A stretch of 64,000 nt of DNA from CAWKDG01 sp963848355 (GTDB taxonomy: Bacteria; Actinomycetota; Acidimicrobiia; Acidimicrobiales; UBA8190), in the NCBI GenBank assembly GCA_963848355.1, contig CAWKDG010000012.1, positions 1,054,001 through 1,118,000 on the forward strand. Reading direction: 5' to 3'. Each line of letters opens with the position of its first letter. Position 1 is the stretch's first letter. The position numbers and the translations under genes are program-made. Below the pieces are notes generated by a model. That model was not told the origin of the DNA, did no database searches, and saw only the letters and a list, made by a program, of their open reading frames with translations. Of this stretch, positions 15,672 to 23,354 are shown in pieces.

Positions 15672-17540
15672 TCACAAGATGCACAAGGTCGTCTTGGCCG
15701 ACGCCGGCGCGCTGGCGGGTGAGGTCGAGGCGCCGGCCACGGCCTCGACCTCGTACCAGTAGGTGGTGCCGACCCCGGTGACCGAGGTGTCGTCATAGGC
15801 CAGGGTGGTGCGCCCGCTGACGGTGGCGACCGACGCGTAGCCGGATGTCTTGCTGGTGCTGCGCAGGATCACGTAGCCCGTCACCTGCGGGGAAGGACTC
15901 GCCGTCCAACTCAGCTCGATTTCGGGGCCGATGATGAGAACCTGGCAGCCAGCGGTCGCCTGCAGCCCGCTGGGCGGCGCCGGAGGCGCCGGCGGTGCGG
16001 TGGTGGTTGTCGTGGCCGTCGTCGTCGTCGTGGTCGTCGTCGAAGTCGGGGACGTCGGAGAGGTTCCACCAACAGTGCCCGGATTCGACGGATTCGAACC
16101 GGGCCCGTCGGTCGTCGTCGTCCCGTCGGTACCCGGGCCATCACCGGTCCCGCCATCGGTGGTGCCGGCCGCCGACGGGTCCCCGTCGTTCCCGGCGTCT
16201 CCGGGCCCGGTCGATGACCCCGCCCCGCCAGGCCCGTGTGTCGCCTTTCCACCCCCGCGGTGGCCGGGAGCACCCGATCCGGAGTCCGCACCTCCGGCAC
16301 CGTCATGACCCGACCCGACGGCACGACCGGACCCGGTGCCCGTCATCGAGGACGTCACTTTCCCCGAGGACGACTCGTGGGCGCCGCTCGGCGTGGCCGA
16401 CACATCTGACCGGCTGGCCGAGCCCGCGGCCTGTTGTCCGGCGGCGAGGCTGACGACACTGACGGTGGCCGCTGCGGTGGTGATCGTCACCCGTGCCCCG
16501 ATGGTGGCCATCCGGGCCAGCTGAGGTCCGACGTTGTCGAACGGCAGCGAACCCAACCACGTGAGAGGGGCGACGGCAGAGAGGCGCCGGACGGAGACGG
16601 CGAGGAAGGCGCGCACCATCGCGGGGTCGAACTGGGAGCCGGCGCCGGCGGCCAGCTCGGCGCGCGCTGCTTCGGTGGACATCACCTTCTTGTAGGTGCG
16701 GGCGCTCGTCATGGTGTCGTAGCTGTCGGCCACGGCCACGATCCGGCCGCCCATCGAGATCTCCTGCCCGGCCAGGCCGAACGGGTAGCCGCGCCCGTCG
16801 AAACGCTCGTGATGCTCGGCGATGGTGTCGGCCCAGGGCCCGAGCCAGGCCGCTAGCGGCGCCGTCAGCTTCGCTCCCTCGAGCGGGTGGCGGCGCATCA
16901 CCTCCCACTCCTCGTCGGACAACGCCCCGGGCTTGTTCAGGACCTCGGGGTGGACGGCCAGCTTGCCGATGTCGTGGAGGAGGGCCGACCAGCGCAGGCG
17001 GTCCCGGTCAGGGGTCGGCAGAGCCAATTCGTCGGCGATGAGATCGGTCAGGGCCCGGACCCGTTCGGCGTGACCGCGGGTGAGCCGATCATGGGCGTTG
17101 AGCGCACCGGCCAGCGCCAGGATCTTCTCGGCCGCGGCCGACGGCTCGTCGTCGAGCCCCTGCGTCCGCGCGTCCTCGACGCGGCGCGCCAGGTCCCGGG
17201 TGTTTCCCGCCTTGCGGGCCACGGCCAGTCGCCGAGGGGCGCGGTCGGGGAAGACCAGGGTCATCTTGAGCAGCACGGCCAGCGGCAAAGCCCGGCGGGC
17301 CAGCCGGTCGGTGGCCATGAGGACGATGATCGGCACGGCGAGGACCGCCACCCACCACCCCACCAGGGCTCCGGTGGTCCGGGTCCGGGGCAGGAGGTGG
17401 GCGGTAAGGACGGCGGCCACGATCGACATGGCCAGGGGGATGAGGAAGACCGAGAGGCTCACCAGCGCGCCCAGCACAGGCCGACCCCGCCAACGGTCGT
17501 TGCCGGCGACGTCGGTGCTCCTCTTCCCGAACGGCGCCAT
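15672..17540 (-). CDS. HD-GYP c-di-GMP phosphodiesterase with a Gly/Thr-rich linker and fibronectin type III domain
   Basis: A 622-residue paralogue of the 12470-14158 protein. N-terminal membrane helices (about 25-50 and 58-78) lead to the shared LLKMTLVFPDRAPRR linker and an intact HD-GYP domain (about 145-325): HDRLTRGHAERV, LLHDIGK and HHERFDGRGYP. A hydrophobic stretch near 345-375 (VTITTAAATVSVVSLAAG) probably crosses the membrane; then a Gly/Ser/Thr-rich linker of about 140 residues, including a Thr run, ends in a fibronectin type III domain (about 530-620) bounded by two cysteines, which suits an oxidising extracytoplasmic site. The ATG at 17540 follows an in-frame GTG at 17543; no clear ribosome-binding site. 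Confidence 0.88.
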   Translation of the reverse strand: MAPFGKRSTDVAGNDRWRGRPVLGALVSLSVFLIPLAMSIVAAVLTAHLLPRTRTTGALVGWWVAVLAVPIIVLMATDRLARRALPLAVLLKMTLVFPDRAPRRLAVARKAGNTRDLARRVEDARTQGLDDEPSAAAEKILALAGALNAHDRLTRGHAERVRALTDLIADELALPTPDRDRLRWSALLHDIGKLAVHPEVLNKPGALSDEEWEVMRRHPLEGAKLTAPLAAWLGPWADTIAEHHERFDGRGYPFGLAGQEISMGGRIVAVADSYDTMTSARTYKKVMSTEAARAELAAGAGSQFDPAMVRAFLAVSVRRLSAVAPLTWLGSLPFDNVGPQLARMATIGARVTITTAAATVSVVSLAAGQQAAGSASRSDVSATPSGAHESSSGKVTSSMTGTGSGRAVGSGHDGAGGADSGSGAPGHRGGGKATHGPGGAGSSTGPGDAGNDGDPSAAGTTDGGTGDGPGTDGTTTTDGPGSNPSNPGTVGGTSPTSPTSTTTTTTTTATTTTTAPPAPPAPPSGLQATAGCQVLIIGPEIELSWTASPSPQVTGYVILRSTSKTSGYASVATVSGRTTLAYDDTSVTGVGTTYWYEVEAVAGASTSPASAPASAKTTLCIL

Positions 17541-17585
17541 CACAGGAGCATCGGCTCATTGCCTCCTGCGATTGAATCGCGCTCC

Positions 17586-20189
17586 CTACGTGGCGACGCG
17601 CCGTGCCTTCAGGCCCGCCCGGGTGGCGATCGGCGTGACGACCGTCTCCTCGTTGCGCCCGATGGTGTTCCACTCGTAGGCCATGGCCTCGAACTCGGCC
17701 GAGGACACCGGGTACCCGATGTGGTAACCCTGGGCCACGGCGCAACCGAGATGCCGCAGAGCACGGAGGTTCGCCTCGGTCTCGACCCCTTCGGCCACCA
17801 CGGTGATCCCGAGATCCCGCCCCAGCTCGATCACGGAGCGCACGACGGCGGCGTCGTTCGGGCTCTTGTCCATCAACCCGACGAAGGACTTGTCGATCTT
17901 CACCTGGTGGACGGGGAGCCGGGTGAGGTAGGCGAACGACGCGTATCCCGTGCCGAAGTCGTCCACCGAGATCAACACGCCGATGTCGGCCAGCGCTTCG
18001 AGCACGGCCACGTGCCGCGCCTCGTCCTCCATGATCTGCGATTCGGTCACTTCCAGCGTCAGTCGCTCCGGCGCCACCTGGTAGCGGCGCAGCAAGTCGG
18101 TCACGGACGTGACCACGCTGTCGTTCGTCAGGTTGCCGATCGACAGGTTCACGGCCACGTTGGCATCGGGGAGTCGTTGGCTCCAGCCGGCGCACTGCCC
18201 CAGCGCCTGGTCGAGCACCACGTCGGTCAGGGGGACGATCAGGCCCGTCCGTTCCGCCAGGGGGATGAACTGGTCCGGGAGCAGGAGCCCCTCCCGGGGG
18301 TGGGGCCAGCGCACGAGAGCCTCGGCCGCCGTGATGAGCCCCGTCGTCAGGTCCAGCTTGGGCTGAAAGAGCACGTTGAGATCGCCCTGATCGATGGCCG
18401 TCCGCAGAGCCGAGACGAGCCCCACACGCCGGGGGCTGTAGGTGTCGCGCTCGGTCGTGTACCCGGCCACACCGGACCGGTCCCCCTTGGCCAGGTACAT
18501 GGCGACGTCCGCCCGTTGCAGCAGGGTCACGGGATCCTCGGCGTGGTCGGGAGCCACCGCCACCCCCGTACTGGCACTCACCTCGACCTTCACGTCACCG
18601 ATCTCGAAGGCCTCCTCCCACAAGGGTTCGAGGATCTCGTCGATGACCCTGACGGCGACGGTGACGTCTCCGTCGTAGGGGAGGAAGACGGCGAACTCGT
18701 CGCCGCCGAGACGCGCCGCCTTGGCCTCGCGCGGTAGGAGTTCTTTGAACCTCTGGCCCAGCCACTGGAGGAACGTGTCACCGGTGTGGTGACCGAAGGT
18801 GTCGTTGATCTCCTTGAAGCGGTCGAGGTCGACCAGGGCGACGGCGATCTTGGTACCGGTCGGGCGTTCGTCGAGAGCGCTGGCCAGGGACCGGTAGAAC
18901 TCGCGTCGGTTGCCGAGCCCTGTCAACGTGTCGTGCGTCGCCTCCCATGAGAGTTGATCGATCAGCTCGTTGTTCTCGAGCGACATCGCCGCATGGTTGG
19001 CCAGGGTCTCGAACAGCTTGAGGTTGTCGGTGTCGAAGGTGGCGACATCGCCTTCGCGGTTGGCCACAGCCATCGTCCCGATCATCTGCCCGTTGCGTCG
19101 GAGAGAGACGACCATGCCGTCGGTCCAGCCCTGCGCCCGGAGCCAGGCGGCAGCCGTCTTCTCGCGGGTCCCGCTGCGCGCCAGCAGGCAGCCCTTGGGT
19201 CCGTCGGCCGCGTCCCACGAGGGTGACGCGGCCAGGGCCGACTCGACGAGCCCGCCGGGACCGAGAAGGTGTCGACTCAGATGTCCCCGCTCGTCGCGCA
19301 GCACCACCTCGGCCACGTCGGCCCCGAGGAGCTTGCGGGTCGTGCTCAGGAGCGACTCCATCACGCTCGAGTGGGCCGTCGAGTTCTGCATGGCCTCGGT
19401 GAAGCCGTACAGCAGCTGCAGTCCGGAATAGCGTCGTCGCGTCGTCGCCAGCTGGTGGTAGCCGAGAGCCAGGATGAAGGCGGTGCCGCACAGGAGGCCG
19501 AGGGCCCACGGTTGGGTGCGCAGGACCATGGCGGCGCACAAGGCCAGGGTGGCGCCGCACGACGAGGCCATGACGCCGCTGACGAAGAAGTTGGCGAGGA
19601 CGCCGGTCGGTGGCCTTCCCGTGAGGGCGGTGATGGCCGTCGCCACTCCCAGAGAGCTCACCACGCCCTCGACGATCATGGCGGCGAAGGCCGCCACCCA
19701 CACCTTCGGGTGGAGCACGGACTCGTTCCCGGCGATGGCGTGATAGACGAAGACGGCCAACGCCGCCTCCAAGGCGGCGATCGACGTGTTGAACGCGAGC
19801 TTGTTCAACGCCTGCCGTCGGATCACCCCCCAGGCGATGACGCAGCCGACGATCTGACCGACGACGACGTGGATCGACGGCGACAGGGCGAGCCCGATGA
19901 TCAGAGGGATCTCCGACAGCGTCGCCGACCACGTGTTGCGACGGATGTCGAGGTGGACGGGGAACACCTCGGCCAGGACGAAGCCTCCGGCCAGCAACCA
20001 CCAGGGAGCGGTGATGCCGCCCGTATGCGGGGATGACCCCGGGAGCCAGTTCGTCAGGACCAACGCCGCCAGGGCGGTCAAGACGGCGATGAGGAGCCAC
20101 AAGCGGAAGGCCGCGGACGCCAGTAGCCGCCGCAGGGCGCCGGCTTCCTCGCTCGTCTCCATTTCCTCGGCCATCCCTGGGGGCGTCAT
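17586..20189 (-). CDS. Membrane GAF-GGDEF-EAL protein (c-di-GMP turnover)
   Basis: An 867-residue protein with about seven membrane helices in its first 250 residues (MASE-like sensor), a GAF domain (about 265-425), a GGDEF domain (about 430-590) and an EAL domain (about 610-850). The cyclase signature RLGGDEFAVF is intact but lacks an upstream RxxD inhibitory site (REAK instead). The EAL side keeps EALVRW, NLSIGNL, EVTES, DDFGTGYAS and the KIDKSF/EGVE segments, so both activities are possible. Start at 20189, with further in-frame ATGs at 20174 and 20162. It stands next to two HD-GYP genes and opposite the Pel-like locus. Confidence 0.92.
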   Translation of the reverse strand: MTPPGMAEEMETSEEAGALRRLLASAAFRLWLLIAVLTALAALVLTNWLPGSSPHTGGITAPWWLLAGGFVLAEVFPVHLDIRRNTWSATLSEIPLIIGLALSPSIHVVVGQIVGCVIAWGVIRRQALNKLAFNTSIAALEAALAVFVYHAIAGNESVLHPKVWVAAFAAMIVEGVVSSLGVATAITALTGRPPTGVLANFFVSGVMASSCGATLALCAAMVLRTQPWALGLLCGTAFILALGYHQLATTRRRYSGLQLLYGFTEAMQNSTAHSSVMESLLSTTRKLLGADVAEVVLRDERGHLSRHLLGPGGLVESALAASPSWDAADGPKGCLLARSGTREKTAAAWLRAQGWTDGMVVSLRRNGQMIGTMAVANREGDVATFDTDNLKLFETLANHAAMSLENNELIDQLSWEATHDTLTGLGNRREFYRSLASALDERPTGTKIAVALVDLDRFKEINDTFGHHTGDTFLQWLGQRFKELLPREAKAARLGGDEFAVFLPYDGDVTVAVRVIDEILEPLWEEAFEIGDVKVEVSASTGVAVAPDHAEDPVTLLQRADVAMYLAKGDRSGVAGYTTERDTYSPRRVGLVSALRTAIDQGDLNVLFQPKLDLTTGLITAAEALVRWPHPREGLLLPDQFIPLAERTGLIVPLTDVVLDQALGQCAGWSQRLPDANVAVNLSIGNLTNDSVVTSVTDLLRRYQVAPERLTLEVTESQIMEDEARHVAVLEALADIGVLISVDDFGTGYASFAYLTRLPVHQVKIDKSFVGLMDKSPNDAAVVRSVIELGRDLGITVVAEGVETEANLRALRHLGCAVAQGYHIGYPVSSAEFEAMAYEWNTIGRNEETVVTPIATRAGLKARRVAT

Positions 20190-20648
20190 GGCGAGCTCTC
20201 GGCTCTTTTCGGATCGACGACTCAGATCATCCGCTCGTCAACTGCTGCGCAAAACTCAATCAACGAACCCTAATGACGACGCGTGGTAGTGGGGGCGCCA
20301 CGAAACGCGAGTTTTGCGTTTTGTGTTCGAGTGCTCGCCCAGTGATGCGCGTCATTGCCGGCCATCCCGAGGAGCCCCGGTGGGGGGACGCGACAGAAAG
20401 GGGCGGCGCCCGCGGGGCTGCTTCTGCCGTGGAAAGCCGAGGGTTTCAGGCTTTTCGGACGTCGTGGCGGCGACGCGTCGGCACCGGCACTGGACCGGTC
20501 GCGAGATGGCCATGACCGCGCCTTTTGGAACGTCCGGCGATCAGGCTTGAGCAACAGACACAAAACTTGCGTCCTGTGGGCTAGTCATCACTCTACGTAG
20601 TTGTTATCTTGCGTTGACCATCCATTGCCCACCAGTTGAGGAGTGAAA
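20190..20648. other. Divergent intergenic region, possible control region
   Basis: No gene is supported in these 459 bases between the GGDEF-EAL gene (minus) and the small secreted peptide (plus). CGCAAAACTC (20248-20257) and GAGTTTTGCG (20309-20318) form a 10-bp inverted repeat 51 bases apart, close to the GGDEF-EAL promoter side; a related CAAAACTTGCG lies at about 20561. The middle is GC-rich with many short complementary stretches, but I could not match it to the c-di-GMP-I, c-di-AMP or cobalamin riboswitch consensus on either strand. Confidence 0.4.
20582..20610 (+). promoter_or_regulatory. Predicted promoter of the small secreted peptide
   Basis: TAGTCA (20582-20587) and TATCTT (20605-20610) are 17 bases apart, placing the start of transcription about 32 bases before the GTG. 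The spacer contains the perfect palindrome CTACGTAG, part of ACTCTACGTAGT; a similar ACTCTCCGTAGT lies in the HD-GYP promoter at 14238-14250. Confidence 0.4.
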
Positions 20649-20867
20649 GTGACCCAATCGATGGAATCGACCGGCTCCCCCCACACCGGGTTCAGCAAGA
20701 AGATCCGCACCGTGGCCATCGGCGCCCTGGCGACGGCGGCTCTGGCCTTCCCGGCTGTGTCGGCCGTCTCGATCGTCGCCCACGACGCCGGACGTGCGCC
20801 GGTGATCAAGCCCGCCTCCCACCGCCTGGCCCTGGGCCTCAAGTCCAACTCACTTCGTCTGACCTGA
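20649..20867 (+). CDS. Small secreted peptide (72 residues)
   Basis: The first 20 residues are polar, then KKIRTVAIGALATAALAFP gives a signal sequence with likely cleavage after VSAVS or nearby. The mature peptide would be only about 30 residues, basic and without cysteines (starting IVAHDAGRAPVIKPASHRLA). The GTG at 20649 is chosen because GAGGAG (20638-20643) sits 5 bases upstream; a GTG at 20643 overlaps that site and the ATG at 20661 is too far away. It has its own promoter and a very strong terminator, so it is probably a real, separately expressed gene. The function is unknown; a processed signal or antimicrobial peptide is speculation. Confidence 0.6.
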   Translation: MTQSMESTGSPHTGFSKKIRTVAIGALATAALAFPAVSAVSIVAHDAGRAPVIKPASHRLALGLKSNSLRLT

Positions 20868-20883
20868 GGTACCGGAGAGGGAC

Positions 20884-20919
20884 GCGGATACCGGCGCTCT
20901 CGCTGGCGCCGGTATCCGC
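20884..20919. terminator. Strong intrinsic stem-loop after the small peptide gene
   Basis: A perfect 14-bp stem, GCGGATACCGGCGC with its complement, closed by an 8-base loop, 16 bases after the stop codon. There is no T tract, but the stem is the strongest in the window. Confidence 0.75.
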
Positions 20920-21086
20920 CGCCCTTCCGACCGTCGTGCCGCGACGGCCCTTCGAGGGGAACCGGCTCACGCACGACCCGTGTCGATGACCACCGGGGCG
21001 GGACGCCGGGCCCACGGCACTCACCTCGGCACCGCCGAGCCGTGACTCGCCCTTCTCTTGAACTGTCGTTCCGCTTGATCTTCCGT

Positions 21087-21126
21087 TCTGTTCAGCCATG
21101 TCCTGGTCTGTTCAGCCGTGTCCTGG
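21087..21126 (+). repeat. 20-bp tandem duplication in the leader of the sedolisin gene
   Basis: TCTGTTCAGCCATGTCCTGG (21087-21106) is followed at once by the same 20 bases with one A-to-G change (21107-21126). The second copy runs into the GGGAGG ribosome-binding site of the sedolisin gene, 12 bases before its ATG. Confidence 0.85.
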
Positions 21127-21137
21127 GAGGCGTAGAA

Positions 21138-22388
21138 ATGCAACGTCGTGCGTTCGTATTGGTAACGGCGGTCGCCGCCGCCGGTCTGGCCGGCGTTCCG
21201 GCCTTCCCCGTGCCGGCGGTGGCTCTGGCGTCGGGGGGAACCGACGGTCGGTCCACCGTGGCCGCGTGCGACGGCGGTGGCCGGGACTCGGGAACCACCG
21301 TGTCCTGCAACGCCATCCAGCTCGAGAACACCGCGGCGTGGCGAGGCTCGCACACCACGACCGCAGGGGTCGTCGACCCGGCGGGGTACGGCCCCGCCCA
21401 GCTGCAGCAGGCGTACGACCTGACGGCGGCCAGCGCCGTCGACGGCCGGGGAAGGACGGTGGCCGTCGTCGACGCCAACGACGACCCCTTCGCCCTGTCC
21501 GATCTCTCCACCTACCGCGCCCAATGGGGCCTTCCCCCCATCTGTGGTTTCGGGTTCCCCCGGGACTGCGTCACCTTCACCAAGGTCAACCAGAGAGGGA
21601 CGGCCTGGCCGTTGCCCTCCCCCGACCCCGACTGGGCCCAGGAGATCTCGGTCGACCTCGACATGGTCTCGGCCGTCTGCCCCAACTGCAACATCCTTCT
21701 GGTGGAGGCCGACGCCGCCACCCCCGAGGATCTGGCCCGGGCGGAGGACACCGCCGCCGCCGCCCATCCGGTCTCCATCGGGAACAGCTTCGGCATGGAC
21801 GAGAGCAACGCCGAGATCGACGGTGACGCCTTCTTCGACCATCCGGGCATCGCCATCACCGTCGCCGCCGGTGACGACGGCTACGGCGTGGAGTGGCCGG
21901 CCTCGTCTCCCGACGTCATCGCCGTGGGAGGAACGACGCTGTCCCCGGCGAGCGGACCGGGCCGGCCATGGAACGAGACGGCCTGGGCCGACGTCAGCAG
22001 CGGTTGCTCGACCGTGGAGCCGCAGCCGAGCTGGCAGAGCCGGGTGGGGGCCATCAGATCGCGGTGCGCCCGGCGCGCCGTGGCCGACGTCGGCGCCGTG
22101 GCCGACCCCGAGACCGGTGTCGCCGTCTACGACAGCTTCGGTCTGCCCGGATGGTCTGTCTTCGGTGGCACCAGCGTGGCCACCCAGATCATCTCCGCCA
22201 TCTACGGCCTGGCCCCGACAGGGAGCGTCTCCCCCGGTGCGTCGGCGCTCTACGCGGCGTCGTCGAGAGACTTCTTCGACGTCACCACGGGAAGCGACGG
22301 ATCGTGCGGCTCGGATCTGTGCACGGCCGGCGTGGGCTGGGACGGGCCCACCGGTCTGGGCACCCCCGACGGAACGGCCGCCTTCTGA
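21138..22388 (+). CDS. S53 (sedolisin/kumamolisin) family peptidase, secreted, without prodomain
   Basis: A 416-residue secreted serine-carboxyl peptidase homologue. The ATG at 21138 has GGGAGG 7 bases upstream and starts a signal peptide (MQRRAFVLVTAVAAAGLAGV). The S53 catalytic set is visible: Glu169 and Asp173 in QEISVDLD, oxyanion Asp246 in AAGDDGYG, Ser346 in FGGTSVAT, and the calcium-site-like DVGAVADPETG. The usual GTS-x3-Pro has Gln in place of Pro. Family members normally carry a prodomain of about 170 residues; here only about 50 residues separate signal and catalytic domain. Such enzymes cleave proteins at acid pH. Several extra cysteines suggest disulfides. Confidence 0.85.
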   Translation: MQRRAFVLVTAVAAAGLAGVPAFPVPAVALASGGTDGRSTVAACDGGGRDSGTTVSCNAIQLENTAAWRGSHTTTAGVVDPAGYGPAQLQQAYDLTAASAVDGRGRTVAVVDANDDPFALSDLSTYRAQWGLPPICGFGFPRDCVTFTKVNQRGTAWPLPSPDPDWAQEISVDLDMVSAVCPNCNILLVEADAATPEDLARAEDTAAAAHPVSIGNSFGMDESNAEIDGDAFFDHPGIAITVAAGDDGYGVEWPASSPDVIAVGGTTLSPASGPGRPWNETAWADVSSGCSTVEPQPSWQSRVGAIRSRCARRAVADVGAVADPETGVAVYDSFGLPGWSVFGGTSVATQIISAIYGLAPTGSVSPGASALYAASSRDFFDVTTGSDGSCGSDLCTAGVGWDGPTGLGTPDGTAAF

Positions 22389-22417
22389 CCCTGGGGCGAA
22401 CCGGGAAATCCCAGGTC
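22387..22417. terminator. Stem-loop at the end of the sedolisin gene
   Basis: GACC-TGGG with one bulged C pairs with CCCAGGTC (22410-22417) across a 15-base loop, starting within the stop codon. A second weaker CCTGG/CCAGG hairpin follows. Confidence 0.4.
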
Positions 22418-22568
22418 ACAGTCCTGGAACCGCCCCGAGGACCAGGATCGGGGCCGGGGGGGCCGGGGGGCCGAAACGTTCAAGAACGGGTCGTCGTGAA
22501 CCGATCTTCATAGCCGAACCCGGGCGAGCCGGGGATCGGACCGACCCCCTGAAAGTCAGACATTCCCC

Positions 22569-23354
22569 ATGCAGGCACATGTGTCGGAACCCTCGGCGCC
22601 GTCTCATCCTGGCCACCAGGGTGACGACGGGCCGGACGACGACGCTCGTGACGTGCCGGGGGCGGAGCAGACGGGGAACGGAGTCGAACGGATCCTCCTG
22701 AACATCGGGTCGCCGTACTTCCACGACGGCCGGATCGGTCCCGAGCACTATGCGTCGGACGTGGCCCCGACGTTCCTGGCCGTCATCACGGCGAGCCATG
22801 CCCTGCTGCGGGAGCTCTTCACCGAGATGGGGGCCTCGGTCTCGGCCACCGTCAGCGCCCGGTGTGACACGTTGGAGCTCCGCTACGGGGCCTCCGCCGG
22901 TGAGGTGCAGCTGGTGCAGCGCGACCCCGCACCGCAGGGAGGTCTCTCGGCACCGGCGACGGTTGGCACCGACGGCGCCGTGGACGAGTGGGTGCGCGGG
23001 GTGGTCGCCGCCCGTGACGCCGACCACTCCCAGGCCCTGTCGTCGTTCGAGGCGGAGGCGGCCGAAGCCGTCGACAGCGGTTCCCCGCAACGGGCGGCCA
23101 TCGCCTACCGCGCCGCGTCGGCCGCCGCCCGGGCCGCCGGCCGGTCCGACGACGCCAACCGCCTGCTGCGACTGGCGGGCAAGGCGTACCTCGACATCGC
23201 CGAGCTGCCCGAGACCATTCCGCAGGGCGTCTTCATGGCCTTCCGGGAAGGGGCGCGCTGCTTCTTGGACGCCGGCAACCTCCCGCTGGCCCACACGTGC
23301 CTGTCCAAGGCGATCGCCATCGGCGAGACCCTCGGCTACACGGAATCGACGTGA
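22569..23354 (+). CDS. Helical-repeat protein of the exopolysaccharide locus
   Basis: A 261-residue soluble protein, not recognised as a named family. The first 40 residues are acidic and disordered; the middle (about 42-130) is a mixed domain with ILLNIGSPYFHDGRIGPEHY; the C-terminal half (about 140-258) is a run of Ala-rich helices in pairs (AIAYRAASAAARAAG, LLRLAGKAYLDIAEL, GARCFLDAGNLPLAHTCLSK), consistent with TPR-like repeats. Its stop overlaps the GTG of the PelF-like gene (GTGA), so it belongs to that operon; a scaffold such as PelE is a possible counterpart by position, without sequence proof. No Shine-Dalgarno sequence at the ATG. Confidence 0.65.
   Translation: MQAHVSEPSAPSHPGHQGDDGPDDDARDVPGAEQTGNGVERILLNIGSPYFHDGRIGPEHYASDVAPTFLAVITASHALLRELFTEMGASVSATVSARCDTLELRYGASAGEVQLVQRDPAPQGGLSAPATVGTDGAVDEWVRGVVAARDADHSQALSSFEAEAAEAVDSGSPQRAAIAYRAASAAARAAGRSDDANRLLRLAGKAYLDIAELPETIPQGVFMAFREGARCFLDAGNLPLAHTCLSKAIAIGETLGYTEST

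Noticed and set aside
15990..16060. GTC/GTG repeat tract, at first sight a repeat array or CRISPR-like element; also 12510-12540.
   Set aside because: They are microsatellites encoding threonine runs in the HD-GYP tails; no spacers or conserved direct repeats.
16075..16100. GGATTCGAACCGGGC, similar to a tRNA T-arm complement.
   Set aside because: It lies within the Gly-rich linker of the HD-GYP/FN3 gene and no cloverleaf can be built around it.
20190..20640. c-di-GMP-I (GEMM) or other riboswitch in the intergenic region near c-di-GMP genes.
   Set aside because: No GGGCAAACC/GACGCAAAGCC core or other known aptamer consensus on either strand; only a short inverted repeat and GC-rich complementary stretches.
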